Assembly: GCA_002811645.1 (NCBI GenBank)
Contig: PDIP01000025.1
Coordinates: 1 to 64,000 of the forward strand
Length of the DNA stretch: 64,000 nt
DNA from: Corallochytrium limacisporum
Lineage: Eukaryota > Opisthokonta
Reading direction: 5' to 3'
Under the pieces are notes generated by a model, which was not told the DNA's origin, did no database searches, and was given only the letters and a program-made list of their open reading frames with translations. How positions within the stretch are numbered: the first letter of the stretch is position 1; the number at the start of each line of letters is the position of its first letter. Positions 9,167-18,625 of the stretch are shown here, in pieces. A program made the translations under genes and the position numbers.

Positions 9167-11077
9167 TCACTTCGAAAGGGATGAACGTCCTCCAGATCCG
9201 CGTCCGGAACCATTCTCGCTGTGGTCACCACGATCACGCGCTTCTGCCAACCAGGGACTCTGAAGGGCATCTTGTGCAGACTGTCTGCGTTCTGGATTCA
9301 TGTCCAACATGGGCAGCAGGAATTCAGTCAGTGCTTGCGCCTCGCTCTCCTCCATGCCGTACTTCTCTACCAGGACATCGTACAGTTTAAAGAATTTGAG
9401 TTCCTTAATATTCCGTAATTCGTAGCGACGGTTGAAAAAGTCCCTTGCGTACTTGCCCACAATCAGGTGCCTTGGCATCTTGCCCAGTAACTCCATGATC
9501 TGTGCGAGATGGTCCTCGTCACGGGTGTAATTGCGTCCCGAGTACGGCTCAAACAGAAACTCACCGGTCACCAGCTCAAAGACCATGCAGGCCAGCGACC
9601 AAATGTCTGCAGTCTCATTGTATCCCGCGCCCAGAATAACTTCAGGGCTTCGGTACTGACGCGTCTGAATGTCATCGGTGAAATGATGCGTGATCCAGCA
9701 CGCATTGCCAAGATCGGCAATCTTCACATCGCATTCAAAGCTCTGGGCAATGCGCAGCAGCGAACTCGAGCTGGCAGAACGGCGAGATGGGCGGCGCGAC
9801 AGCAGTGGAGCCATAAATTCGGCACTGACTCTCTCTGTGATGGGCTCCCCGGGATTAGCAGCCGCCAACTGCGGTATCGAACCGACACTGCCACTTCCCC
9901 TGGGCACCTGGCCGTTGTCGCTGCTGCCACTGCGCTCGCCGGGCTTGCCGAGCGGTGGACTGTTCTCTCCGATGGTACCGAGGTTGGAGACACTCAGTGA
10001 TGACAGTCGACGCATACTCTGGGCCTGTTGATCGTAGAGGTCCCGCTCAATCTTACGCCGAAGCTTTTGCCGGACGCGGTTCAACTGGTTCTTCGTCAGG
10101 CGCTTGTCGGCATAGTTTTCGTCCAGTTCCTTTTCCACGCGAAGATCAATATCTGATGCCGCTTTCAAATTCGACGTCGATTCATGGAGGGTCGCGGCTT
10201 CCGTAGCGAGCGCGTCGATTTCGTCAGTGGTCATGGCCATGAGCACGTTCTCCGGCTTAATATCTGTGTGGATGATGCTGCACTTCCTATGCATGTAGTC
10301 CAGACCCTGCAGAACCTGATAGGTAATATTCTTAACCAGTGGTAAGGGAACACCACGGTATTTGTACTTCTTGATCAAACTCAGCAAGTTCTTACCCAGA
10401 ACTTCAAATACCATACAAATGTGCTGCCCATGCGGTCCTTTGATCCGGAAATCATTGTACATCTGAACGACATGCTGACGGCCCGGGTCCTTGGGATCGC
10501 AATTTCGCATTGTCCGTAGCAGACGAATTTCATCCAACGCTGCCTCGGTGTAATGCTCAGCGCTCTTAACAATCTTCAGAGCTGCGAACCTTTCCTTCCC
10601 AAGATCCTTGGCCAGCCACACCGTGCTGAACTGTCCCCAACCCAGCTTCGTGATGGTCTTGTAGGAACCACCATAGGTTTCGCCTTCGTTTACAGGGTGA
10701 TAGCCTCCTTTCTTGTAGTCCTCTTCATCCTCGTCGTCTGACATGTTCTCAGTGTCTGTGCTGCTGCCATCGCTGTCATCAAAATCTTCAGCCCTCACAA
10801 CGTCATCCGTCTTCAGACTGTCAGACTCGAGAGTCATGGCCCCCATGGAGTTCCGAAACTGGGGATCAATGCTTACGTCCAGATTGCTTTCGCTGTTGGT
10901 GGCTCGCAGAGCGTAATGGTGCTTCTGGTGACTCTGATGAGGCACCATGGGAGCTCCAGGGGTCTGAGGGGGATCTATGGGTGACTCAACTTGCCGCAGC
11001 CGCTCGGGCGGCGGCGGCGTGTCCAGCGCGTCTGACAGACGAGGTTCTGTCAACCGAATATGCTGAGGAGGATCCAT
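9167..11077 (-). CDS. SR-protein kinase (SRPK family)
   Basis: 636 residues. SRPKs phosphorylate Arg-Ser dipeptides of splicing factors and shuttle between cytoplasm and nucleus. The kinase domain begins about residue 140 after an acidic stretch and the SRPK-typical YKKGGYHPV segment. Visible motifs: glycine loop LGWGQFSTVWLA (~145-156), catalytic Lys168 (FAALK), HTDIKPEN catalytic loop (Asp272), then a ~175-residue low-complexity spacer splitting the two lobes as in known SRPKs. After it come KIADLGNACW, the activation segment ending in TRQYRSPEVILG, ADIWSLACMVFEL and a C-terminal MLDMNPERR. All key catalytic residues are present. The start ATG precedes a Pro-rich disordered N-terminus. It is divergently arranged with the EXS-domain gene across a 3 kb spacer. 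Confidence 0.95.
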   Translation of the reverse strand: MDPPQHIRLTEPRLSDALDTPPPPERLRQVESPIDPPQTPGAPMVPHQSHQKHHYALRATNSESNLDVSIDPQFRNSMGAMTLESDSLKTDDVVRAEDFDDSDGSSTDTENMSDDEDEEDYKKGGYHPVNEGETYGGSYKTITKLGWGQFSTVWLAKDLGKERFAALKIVKSAEHYTEAALDEIRLLRTMRNCDPKDPGRQHVVQMYNDFRIKGPHGQHICMVFEVLGKNLLSLIKKYKYRGVPLPLVKNITYQVLQGLDYMHRKCSIIHTDIKPENVLMAMTTDEIDALATEAATLHESTSNLKAASDIDLRVEKELDENYADKRLTKNQLNRVRQKLRRKIERDLYDQQAQSMRRLSSLSVSNLGTIGENSPPLGKPGERSGSSDNGQVPRGSGSVGSIPQLAAANPGEPITERVSAEFMAPLLSRRPSRRSASSSSLLRIAQSFECDVKIADLGNACWITHHFTDDIQTRQYRSPEVILGAGYNETADIWSLACMVFELVTGEFLFEPYSGRNYTRDEDHLAQIMELLGKMPRHLIVGKYARDFFNRRYELRNIKELKFFKLYDVLVEKYGMEESEAQALTEFLLPMLDMNPERRQSAQDALQSPWLAEARDRGDHSENGSGRGSGGRSSLSK

Positions 11078-14000
11078 TGCGGATATTCAAATGATGTTAC
11101 CAAAATAACGTCACGCGTGTTCTCTCCAATGTGCTGCTTCAAGCCAAAGGTGTTGGCTCCTTCTGCCTATCGGACTGTGTCTATGAAGTCTGGACAGTCA
11201 TGACTACGCTCCTATTCCAATCTCCAGTCTGACTGCCTACTAATGTGGATTACCGTTTGAATTTTTTTTTTCAACTGTTCTCGCTCATAGTTTACACTTC
11301 AGAATGTGACACCAAAGTCAAATTGTGGCCGACCATTGGTTCTCCAAATACCTAGCGAAACTTGGGAGAGGTGGCTTCTTCATGATTCCCTTTGGTTTAT
11401 GTTTTTCCTTGGTTCTGGTCACCACTGCCAAACCTCATCAATTCCACAAACCAATTCGACGGGGCACGCATACATCAAAATAAGAAGAAACAAAGAGACT
11501 GGATGAGGTGGAGGGAGCGAAGAATGGCAGGAGAGACTATCGGAAGCACACTCCACCAACCGACCACCCACGAGCTACCAGGAGGCCAGTTTGGTCTCCC
11601 GTACAATCGGCGTATCATTCATATATTCATATCTCTTCTTTCCCGGGCTTCCCTGATGGGTGTGTGTAGACAGGTACGTATGCACTGGGGTGCAGGGTTT
11701 TCAGCAACCGTCCAGTAATATGGAATGGCTCCAACTGCCACTCCTGCCTTCTCGCTTCCATCGACTTTTATTGTCCTTCCCGTCCGCGCTTGCGTGCTCG
11801 GTGTCAGTTTCTTCCTTGCCTTTTCCCATTTATCAGGCACCGAATCCTAACACCACCCTGCACCAGAGCCCCCAGGACTGCCACACGACACAGGGTAAGG
11901 TGGTACCTACCATTCACAGAAAGTTCTTGGAAAAAATACCAAACACAAAAGAATCAACACAGAAACCAAGGAAAAAAAAGGGAGGGATTTCCCAACCACG
12001 AGCTGAGCCGCCGCGCGTGGTCTGGGATCTCTTTCTGTTGCGCCCAAATTTCTTCGTCAGAAAACCTACCGTCAAGCAGGGCCAGCGCGAAGCAACCCGC
12101 GCCGCGGTGGGGAGGACGGGAAGGGAAGGGTGAGAGATGAAGAAAAAATTAGGACGTTGTGGGCGCAACAGAGGAGGGGGGTGTGGGGGGGGGGGGCCGG
12201 GAATAGGGAAAAGAGGGGAAGCCCGCGAGGAACGCAGAAGAACAAAAAAGAAAAGACGATAGAGTGATAGTAAGAAAAAATTAAGTGACCAAAAAACCTG
12301 CAATCTACACTTTTGCCTCCAGTAAAATATGCACCACCCGGGGAAAACCAGGAAAGCGCAAGGACCAAACGAGCGAACCCGGGCGAGCTGCAACGGGCCC
12401 GTTCCATAGTGAAAGATCCGGCCGGTGCTCGAGAGGGGCCAGCACCATCATCAGGCAGGGGCGGAAGCCAAGGCCAAATTCCGCTGAAAGGAGACGACGT
12501 TTCCTCTTCCCTCCTCCCCCCCCCCACACTCACACACACACGCACTTTCTCTCTCTCTCTCTCTCCCTCTCTCGCCCTCAATGAGGATCAGCCACCAGAC
12601 CAGACCAGAGGCGTAGCAAATGGCAGTGAACCAAGAAGTAAAAGGGAAACCCCCCCCCACCCCACGGTCAACCCACACAATCAAGGAAATCGCAACCAAA
12701 CTCCCACCACCACCACCGCCCGAGTCAGTCGGTGCAGGACATCGCATCCAGGATTCAAATGGGTCGGCACATGCACGCCATCAAGGCCGTCTAATTTCCA
12801 CGGACAGATGGGCCGGGGCACACCCACCCAGGCTGCTTCTTGCAGATTCTAACCGGTGCCTTACTGGGACAGCTGATCTAATTGTTGCTTCGGTGCAAAA
12901 ACGCATGCCGAATCCGGACGTCAACCCCGTCAACGGTCCCAGGCGGCAAAGTGCCGAGTGGAGCGATATGAACTGAAACTGAGGGAGAGCACTCAAAGAC
13001 ACACCGGAGGTCCCCGTTCTCCAGGGATCGGTTTCACCGCTTTGTTCTCTCAAAACCCTTCTTGTTCGTCTCCTTTGCTGTGGGTCCCCGTCCCCTCCTC
13101 TCCTCCTCGCCGCCCCGCCGCCGTGGTTTTGTTCTCTCTGTGCCCACCGTAGAAACACACAGGCACGTAACGCACCCTTCCCCATGCCCGCAACGGGGGA
13201 CTTTTCTTTTTCCTTTTCCTTGGCTTTCTCGAAACTTTAACACGAAATACCGTAAAAAACTAAAAGGGGAGAGTCTGACAGGGGTCCTAGGTACACCCAC
13301 ACCCGGGAGAGAGGAAGTGGGAGGAAAGAGTGAAGGGGGGGGGGGAAGGAGAGTTGGGGTGAGAATGGGAAGGTGGGCCAGTGTTGTTCCTTTTCCTTTA
13401 TCACACTTGCCGCGTTTTGCCTCAAAGGGGGAGGGAGTGGCGGAACTTGTAATTTTCCGTAGCCAAGGGACCGAGAGTATTTTCCTTTGTTTTATTTTCG
13501 GTTGTTGAGAGTGGCGAAAGGCAGGGCGGGAACAGGGAGAGAGGGGCAGGCATTACAGGGGGGGAGCCTTGAGGCTGACACGGGTCGCAATCAAGCCGTG
13601 GTAGATTCCGATTCCTTTATTTTTTTGGCACCGGGATGTGAAGTCTACACTATTTACAAAGGTCCCTTCCCTTCCCTTTTTGCCTACCCGGGGTTTGGAG
13701 CTCCAGCGCCGGAAACTGATGAGGACCGCCCGGGCCCGTTAGGGCGGAGTGACTTGCGACAGTTGGGCTACGATGTGTTTTTTCAAGTTCACCGGATCGA
13801 TGGCATGTAGGGTCGCATGCCGTTGACCATGGGTGTATGGACCTTAGCAGGGAAGCTATGTAGCTGAAGTGTGGTTGACGGGGGTCTAGGGTAATGTAAT
13901 CCAGCGGTACCACATGTGCTAGATAGTCATGGCCGGGACCCTTTCCGGATATACCCTGCGTGATTTGACCCAATTGTGACTATGAAGTAGTAGTGGACTG

Positions 14001-14089
14001 GGAACCGTAAAACAACACAAAAAAAAGTGTTAACAATGGAGGTAACATAGACTGAGTGATAAGCATCGTCCAAGGTTAATTAATATACT
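11078..14089. other. Divergent promoter spacer, repetitive
   Basis: Three kilobases between divergent SRPK and EXS genes. Contents include poly-T at 11265, poly-A/G blocks near 11970-12260, a G-rich block at 12175-12200, a C-run with CA repeats and a (CT)n tract at 12517-12574, and another G-run at 13336-13347. Open frames here have biased, low-complexity composition, overlap in several phases and match no family I know, so I call none of them. Core promoters for both genes presumably lie within it. Confidence 0.55.
12548..12574. repeat. (CT)n microsatellite
   Basis: Interrupted CT dinucleotide tract directly behind a poly-C and a short CA repeat (12517-12545) in the SRPK/EXS divergent spacer. 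Confidence 0.9.
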
Positions 14090-15196
14090 ATGGAACTCGA
14101 ACAGTGGACCGATCCCGACTGGGAGAGGGCGGTGCTCTTCTTCCGCGGACCTCTGATTGGCGTCACGTTCTTAGCCTTGTGGGGCGTCGATGAGTGGGTC
14201 ATGGAGAAACGCAATATTGCCTACGAACATATGTTTGGAATGACAAAACGAGACTATGCTTCACCGACCGAAATATTTTCAGCAGCAGGGTACATGGGGC
14301 TACTGGTGTCAATATGCATGATCCTCTACTACACCACAGCCACACACAGTCCGATCTATCCCATGTTCCTATACATTGCTCTCTTTACAGCGCTCATGTT
14401 TCCCGGGCAAAGATTTTTAGGTGGTACCCGCAAGTTCATCACGCGCATATTGGGCCTATGCATCATTCCGGGACGAACTATTAGCTTTGTGGAAGTCGTG
14501 ATAGCTGATGGCCTGACATCCATGTCTAAGGTGTTTGCGGATCTGAGTGTAACTACATGTGTGCTGGGACACGAACTGGTGGATCAGACACGGGGCGTGC
14601 CTGCACAATGCGGACATTCGTTCCTTGTGCCTCTGGCCACCTCGATTCCGTATCTGATTCGAGGACTGCAGTGCTGGATCTCCTATCAGGACACTGGCCT
14701 CGCGTTTCCACACATTGCCAATCTTGTCAAGTATATGACTGCGCTTCCGGTCATCTTCCTGCCGTACATTACGCGGGAGCTCTTGACCACGGCAGACGGG
14801 TCTTCGGCCGATGCAGATTGGAAGTCCACCTGGCTGGTGTTTGCATTCGTGAACTCAATGTACTCATTCTGGTGGGACGTGAAGATGGATTGGGGCCTTG
14901 GAGACTCGAACCAGAGCGGTCTGCGGGCAGTCCTGCTCTACCCTCTACGCGAGTGTTATTACTTGCTCATCGCTGGAGACTTCCTCCTGCGCTTCCTCTG
15001 GAGCTTTAATCTTCCCTTTGCGCTCGGTTTGACCCCGTCCAATGCACTCCTCATGTTTGAGTTTCTGGAAGTTTTCCGTCGGGGCATTTGGAATCTGTAC
15101 CGCATCGAATGGGAGCAGATCAAGCGGGGGTTGGAGCACGTGCCGAATTCACCGAAAGAGTTTCCCTTGGCCAGCTCTACGTCACTGCCTCATTGA
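14090..15196 (+). CDS. EXS-domain membrane protein (ERD1/XPR1-related)
   Basis: 368 residues with about eight hydrophobic segments. The C-terminal half carries EXS-family hallmarks: a PLATSIPYLIRGLQCWISY-like segment (~182-202), LVKYMTALPVIF, a WDVKMDWGL motif (~262-270) and the terminal FEFLEVFRRGIWNLYRIEWEQ. The EXS domain is found in XPR1/PHO1 phosphate exporters and in yeast Erd1, a Golgi protein needed for phosphate recycling and glycosyltransferase retention. There is no N-terminal SPX domain, so the architecture matches Erd1 rather than XPR1. It is convergent with the NDUFAF4-like gene, 83 bp apart. Function as a Golgi phosphate transporter is inference from architecture. Confidence 0.88.
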   Translation: MELEQWTDPDWERAVLFFRGPLIGVTFLALWGVDEWVMEKRNIAYEHMFGMTKRDYASPTEIFSAAGYMGLLVSICMILYYTTATHSPIYPMFLYIALFTALMFPGQRFLGGTRKFITRILGLCIIPGRTISFVEVVIADGLTSMSKVFADLSVTTCVLGHELVDQTRGVPAQCGHSFLVPLATSIPYLIRGLQCWISYQDTGLAFPHIANLVKYMTALPVIFLPYITRELLTTADGSSADADWKSTWLVFAFVNSMYSFWWDVKMDWGLGDSNQSGLRAVLLYPLRECYYLLIAGDFLLRFLWSFNLPFALGLTPSNALLMFEFLEVFRRGIWNLYRIEWEQIKRGLEHVPNSPKEFPLASSTSLPH

Positions 15197-15279
15197 TAGC
15201 CTCTGACGTTCCGCTGACGTTTCGACTCTCCAATATAGCATCTACAACATAGAAATTTTGTTTTCGTCTTGTGCTCTCA

Positions 15280-15966
15280 TTAGACCTCCGGTGTTCGAGG
15301 TATGGGTGCCCGTGGCGGCGGCCTACGGGTGGCCACTACAACTGTGTCGCTGACCGGTGTGAAGATGGGCATTGTGAACCATGTTGTCAAAGCCCTGGCG
15401 TCGGCCTCGGACAGGTTGTACTGCCGTGCGAGTTTCATTGCGCTGGAAGCGTCAGGATCTCGAGCGTATACAGAGAGGATCCGCGCGGTGGTCGAATAGG
15501 TCACCTTTCCCGGCTGTGATGGGTTTTCCATGCCCAAATCAAAATCATCTGTGTTTAGAGGTACACTAGTCTTAGACAATTTGATTCCTGCCGCACTGAC
15601 GCGGTCAATGTTGTTTTCCGAGCCAATGTCGTCCTGTGCCTTCTTGGGTTCAGGGATCTTTTCTGTTTCCGACACATAGAGCTGGTTCAGGACATCCTTG
15701 TACTCTGAGGAAGTCTTAACATCAGTAGCGGTTGACTTTGCGGGGTCCATGGAACCAACAGGCCCCTTGGACTCCATGTTCTCAATCGCCTTGTGTACTT
15801 TATCTTGCTCTGTCTCAACCTCCTTTACGTAAGTGTCCCGTAGCCCTTCCCACTCCTGTGCAGTCTTTGGTATTTCCTGTTGTGCACGCTTCTGTGCTTC
15901 CTCAACAGCCTTCTTGGCTGCTGGGTATGCCCGCTCCACGGCGGCTTTTGATCCTCGCTGCCCCAT
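15280..15966 (-). CDS. NDUFAF4-like complex I assembly factor
   Basis: 228 residues, longer than the ~175 of animal NDUFAF4. It starts MGQRGSK, comparable with the short Gly-2 start of NDUFAF4, followed by a basic helical stretch. The middle has a YKDVLNQLYVSE block resembling the LKDVYVDS block of NDUFAF4. The C-terminal conserved region (about residues 145-205) aligns in order and spacing: FDLG, PGK, a helix, then YNLSEADARALTTWFTMP, matching the family's PKGK and YQLEQKDVNSLLKYF pattern. NDUFAF4 works with NDUFAF3 in early assembly of the mitochondrial complex I Q-module. The assignment rests on my reading of this alignment. It ends convergent with the EXS gene. Confidence 0.65.
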   Translation of the reverse strand: MGQRGSKAAVERAYPAAKKAVEEAQKRAQQEIPKTAQEWEGLRDTYVKEVETEQDKVHKAIENMESKGPVGSMDPAKSTATDVKTSSEYKDVLNQLYVSETEKIPEPKKAQDDIGSENNIDRVSAAGIKLSKTSVPLNTDDFDLGMENPSQPGKVTYSTTARILSVYARDPDASSAMKLARQYNLSEADARALTTWFTMPIFTPVSDTVVVATRRPPPRAPIPRTPEV

Positions 15967-18061
15967 GGCGCTGCCCTTTTGAGTGCCGTTTGTCCTACTT
16001 CGCCGCGATGTCGCGCCTACCGCATGCTTGCACCCCTGGTCTGTGGATCCTACAGGTGTTTAAGCATACTCCCACAAGTCTACGAGCAGATGCACAAACA
16101 TTTCTACATACCTGGCCATTAGTGAGACTGAGAGGACCAACCGCGCATATAATCAGGGCTCTGTAGTCCATGGTACGCACCACACCAGCGGTCTAAAAGT
16201 CAGAACCTGTGGCAGGTTAGGTGGAGTCCCAGGCCCCCCCCCTGCCTGTGGTGTTGTAGGTGGCTGTACCGGGGGGATTGGTCTTCCAAGGGGATTCCAC
16301 GACAAACCGGCGGCGGGCAGTGACGGCGGTGGGGGTACCAGTTGCCTTTCTCAGGCGCAGGATGGGGAGAGAGCGGGAGAGAGCGAGGGGGGGAGAGACC
16401 GAAAACGCAGTGGTGAAAACTCTACCCCCCTGGCTAATCCATGTAATTATGTATATTAGGTTACTCAGTTAATATCGCGGCCAAGAATATTTGTCAACCC
16501 AAGGCCCCCCCCCTGGGACTGCCACGAAAAAACGAAAAATGGACCCCTTTGCAAAAATTGGCCCTTTGCAAACATTGGGAATCATTCACTATAGAAAATG
16601 TGGGCACGAAATACTCGGCCGAATGTTATTCTTTTTTTTTCCTTTTGGTGAGAGGTTGCGTCTTTCTCCCGCTCTGCCGGTTTTCCTTCTTGGTCCAAAC
16701 TTTTCCCCAATATTCCCACCGACCAATCAGTGCGCTCGCGGGGGTGGGGGCCAGTTTTGCCTCCGTGTCCACCGCCTGGTTCCTTTTTTAATTGTTTTGG
16801 TCCTTTCTTCCCCGTACTCAACACAAGGGTCCCCTGCCATCTAAAAGCTGAGGGAGAACCCCTCCCCCCCCACCCGGGGCCCCTCCCTCCCTCCCCCCTG
16901 CCGGGCCCTGCTCTTCCCAGCACGGGTTATTTAAACCCTACCACCGCTACACTTTTTTTGTGATTTTTTATTGGTCTTTTTCATTGTTTTTTTTCTCTCT
17001 TTTTTTATTCTTTCTTCTCTCTTCCCCCGGTTCTGTCATTGCTCTTTTGGGTTTTCGACCGGTGCTTTCTGCCCCTTTTAAATCAGCAGCAGTCCCAGCC
17101 GAAGGCCGTCGGCCGGGAGGCCCCCGCCCCAACCCGCGAAACGATTTTTTTTCTTGTGTTCTTTTTTTCCTTTTTTTTTTTTACTTTCGCCTGGCTCGCA
17201 CTTTGCCCCCAAAGCTGCAGCACGCCTTCTCTCTCTCTCTCTCTCTACTCGCACCCAGTGCTGCACTGGCGGAACCGGCAAGGACGGCCCCGGGCGGCAA
17301 GGTCACATCAACCACAAAGGCCCCGCCCCGGGGGTTCCCAGGGATCTGCAGGTCCAGTGCAGTGCGCATGGTTGCATCCCATTCGTCGTGCCTGAGCACA
17401 CGGGTACATTGACTATGGAATCTCTTGCGAAGATAGGGGTGCCTGTTCACCTCCCGCCAAGCGGAAACCAGGCAAAGGCAACGGAAACAGGAACGGGAAC
17501 GGGAACGGGAGACGGTGGTGGATTGATACAAAATGTACTGGAATTGTTTTATAGCAGGGAGAGACAGAGGAATATTTGTTCCGTCCTCGTTTGATTTTGT
17601 TTCCCTTCGCGTTTGCCGGTTATTTTTCACGTGGTTTTAATGATCCGTCGACCTGACATACCGAAGGTATGCGGCAAGATAAGGGAAAGAAAAGGAAACG
17701 AGAAAAAGATAGAGAATTCAAGGGAAAGCCGGAGCGCGCCGAGTTTCGAATCCGGGTCCAGTGTCTGCGTTGGAATGCGGGGAAATGGGAACCCCAAAAA
17801 GTAAACACGGCACTAACAAGAAAAAAAAATAAAGGAAAGAAAGACATAAAGGCCAGGGTTCACGAACCGTAGAATTTACCAGCACTGACTCCGAACGAGC
17901 ACCTAAAACAAAATGGAAAAAAAAACAAAGGAAACACGGCCCCTCTTCCACCGGTCCAATAGCAAAGATAGGGAGAAAAATATTCGGAAACTCTTTTTTG
18001 CCCGACCATTTTCCGGTTTACATTCGAACCTCCCCCCCCCCGGGGGAGCGCTCCGTCTCTA

Positions 18062-18101
18062 CTCTCGCTCTCTCTCTCTCTCACTCTCTCTCACTCTCTC
18101 T
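18062..18101. repeat. (CT)n microsatellite
   Basis: Interrupted CT tract about 530 bp upstream of the vWA gene, pyrimidines on that gene's coding strand. Confidence 0.9.
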
Positions 18102-18255
18102 TCGTCCGTGGGTCGTGTGTGTATTTTCCGGGGAGGGCGAAGAAAGGGGAAGGACCCGCTGCCAACGACCCAGTAACCAAATCAGGTACCACTACGGTTG
18201 TGAAGGGGGGGGGTTACTTGACGCACCGCACCGGTGGGGGCGGGGGGAGGGGAGG

Positions 18256-18444
18256 NNNNNNNNNNNNNNNNNNNNNNNNNNNNNNNNNNNNNNNNNNNNN
18301 NNNNNNNNNNNNNNNNNNNNNNNNNNNNNNNNNNNNNNNNNNNNNNNNNNNNNNNNNNNNNNNNNNNNNNNNNNNNNNNNNNNNNNNNNNNNNNNNNNNN
18401 NNNNNNNNNNNNNNNNNNNNNNNNNNNNNNNNNNNNNNNNNNNN
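18256..18444. other. Assembly gap (189 N)
   Basis: A run of 189 undetermined bases. The left flank is a G-rich tract (ggggcggggggaggggagg) and the right flank begins with seven Gs. The gap therefore probably spans a longer G-rich or hairpin-forming repeat that resisted sequencing; its true length is unknown. Confidence 0.95.
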
Positions 18445-18625
18445 GGGGGGGATTTGGCAAACGGTCCTTACTACTTTGGCTGGGTACTTGGGAGAGGAAA
18501 ACATGGTAGTTGCTGGAGACACTGCGAACCGAAGAGCCTTACGTCGCAATCGAGGACGCAAAGTTGTGCGGTGCTGCGGAAAGTGTTGCCATTGACCATA
18601 GCAACACCTTCAAACCTAATCAGCC

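Larger units (their letters stand above)
15967..18625. other. Divergent promoter spacer with assembly gap
   Basis: 2.66 kb between the divergent NDUFAF4-like and vWA genes. It contains two similar ggccccccccctg elements (about 16232 and 16503), a GA-rich block at 16360-16400, poly-T stretches at 16630, 16955-17020 and 17150-17185, a C-rich/G-rich block at 16861-16915, (CT)n at 17229-17246 and 18062-18101, a palindrome at 18032-18046, and the N gap at 18256-18444. No reading frame in it looks like a real gene. Confidence 0.55.

Noticed and set aside
17740-17760. B-box-like gtttcgaatcc
   Set aside because: No A-box, anticodon arm or acceptor stem can be folded around it.
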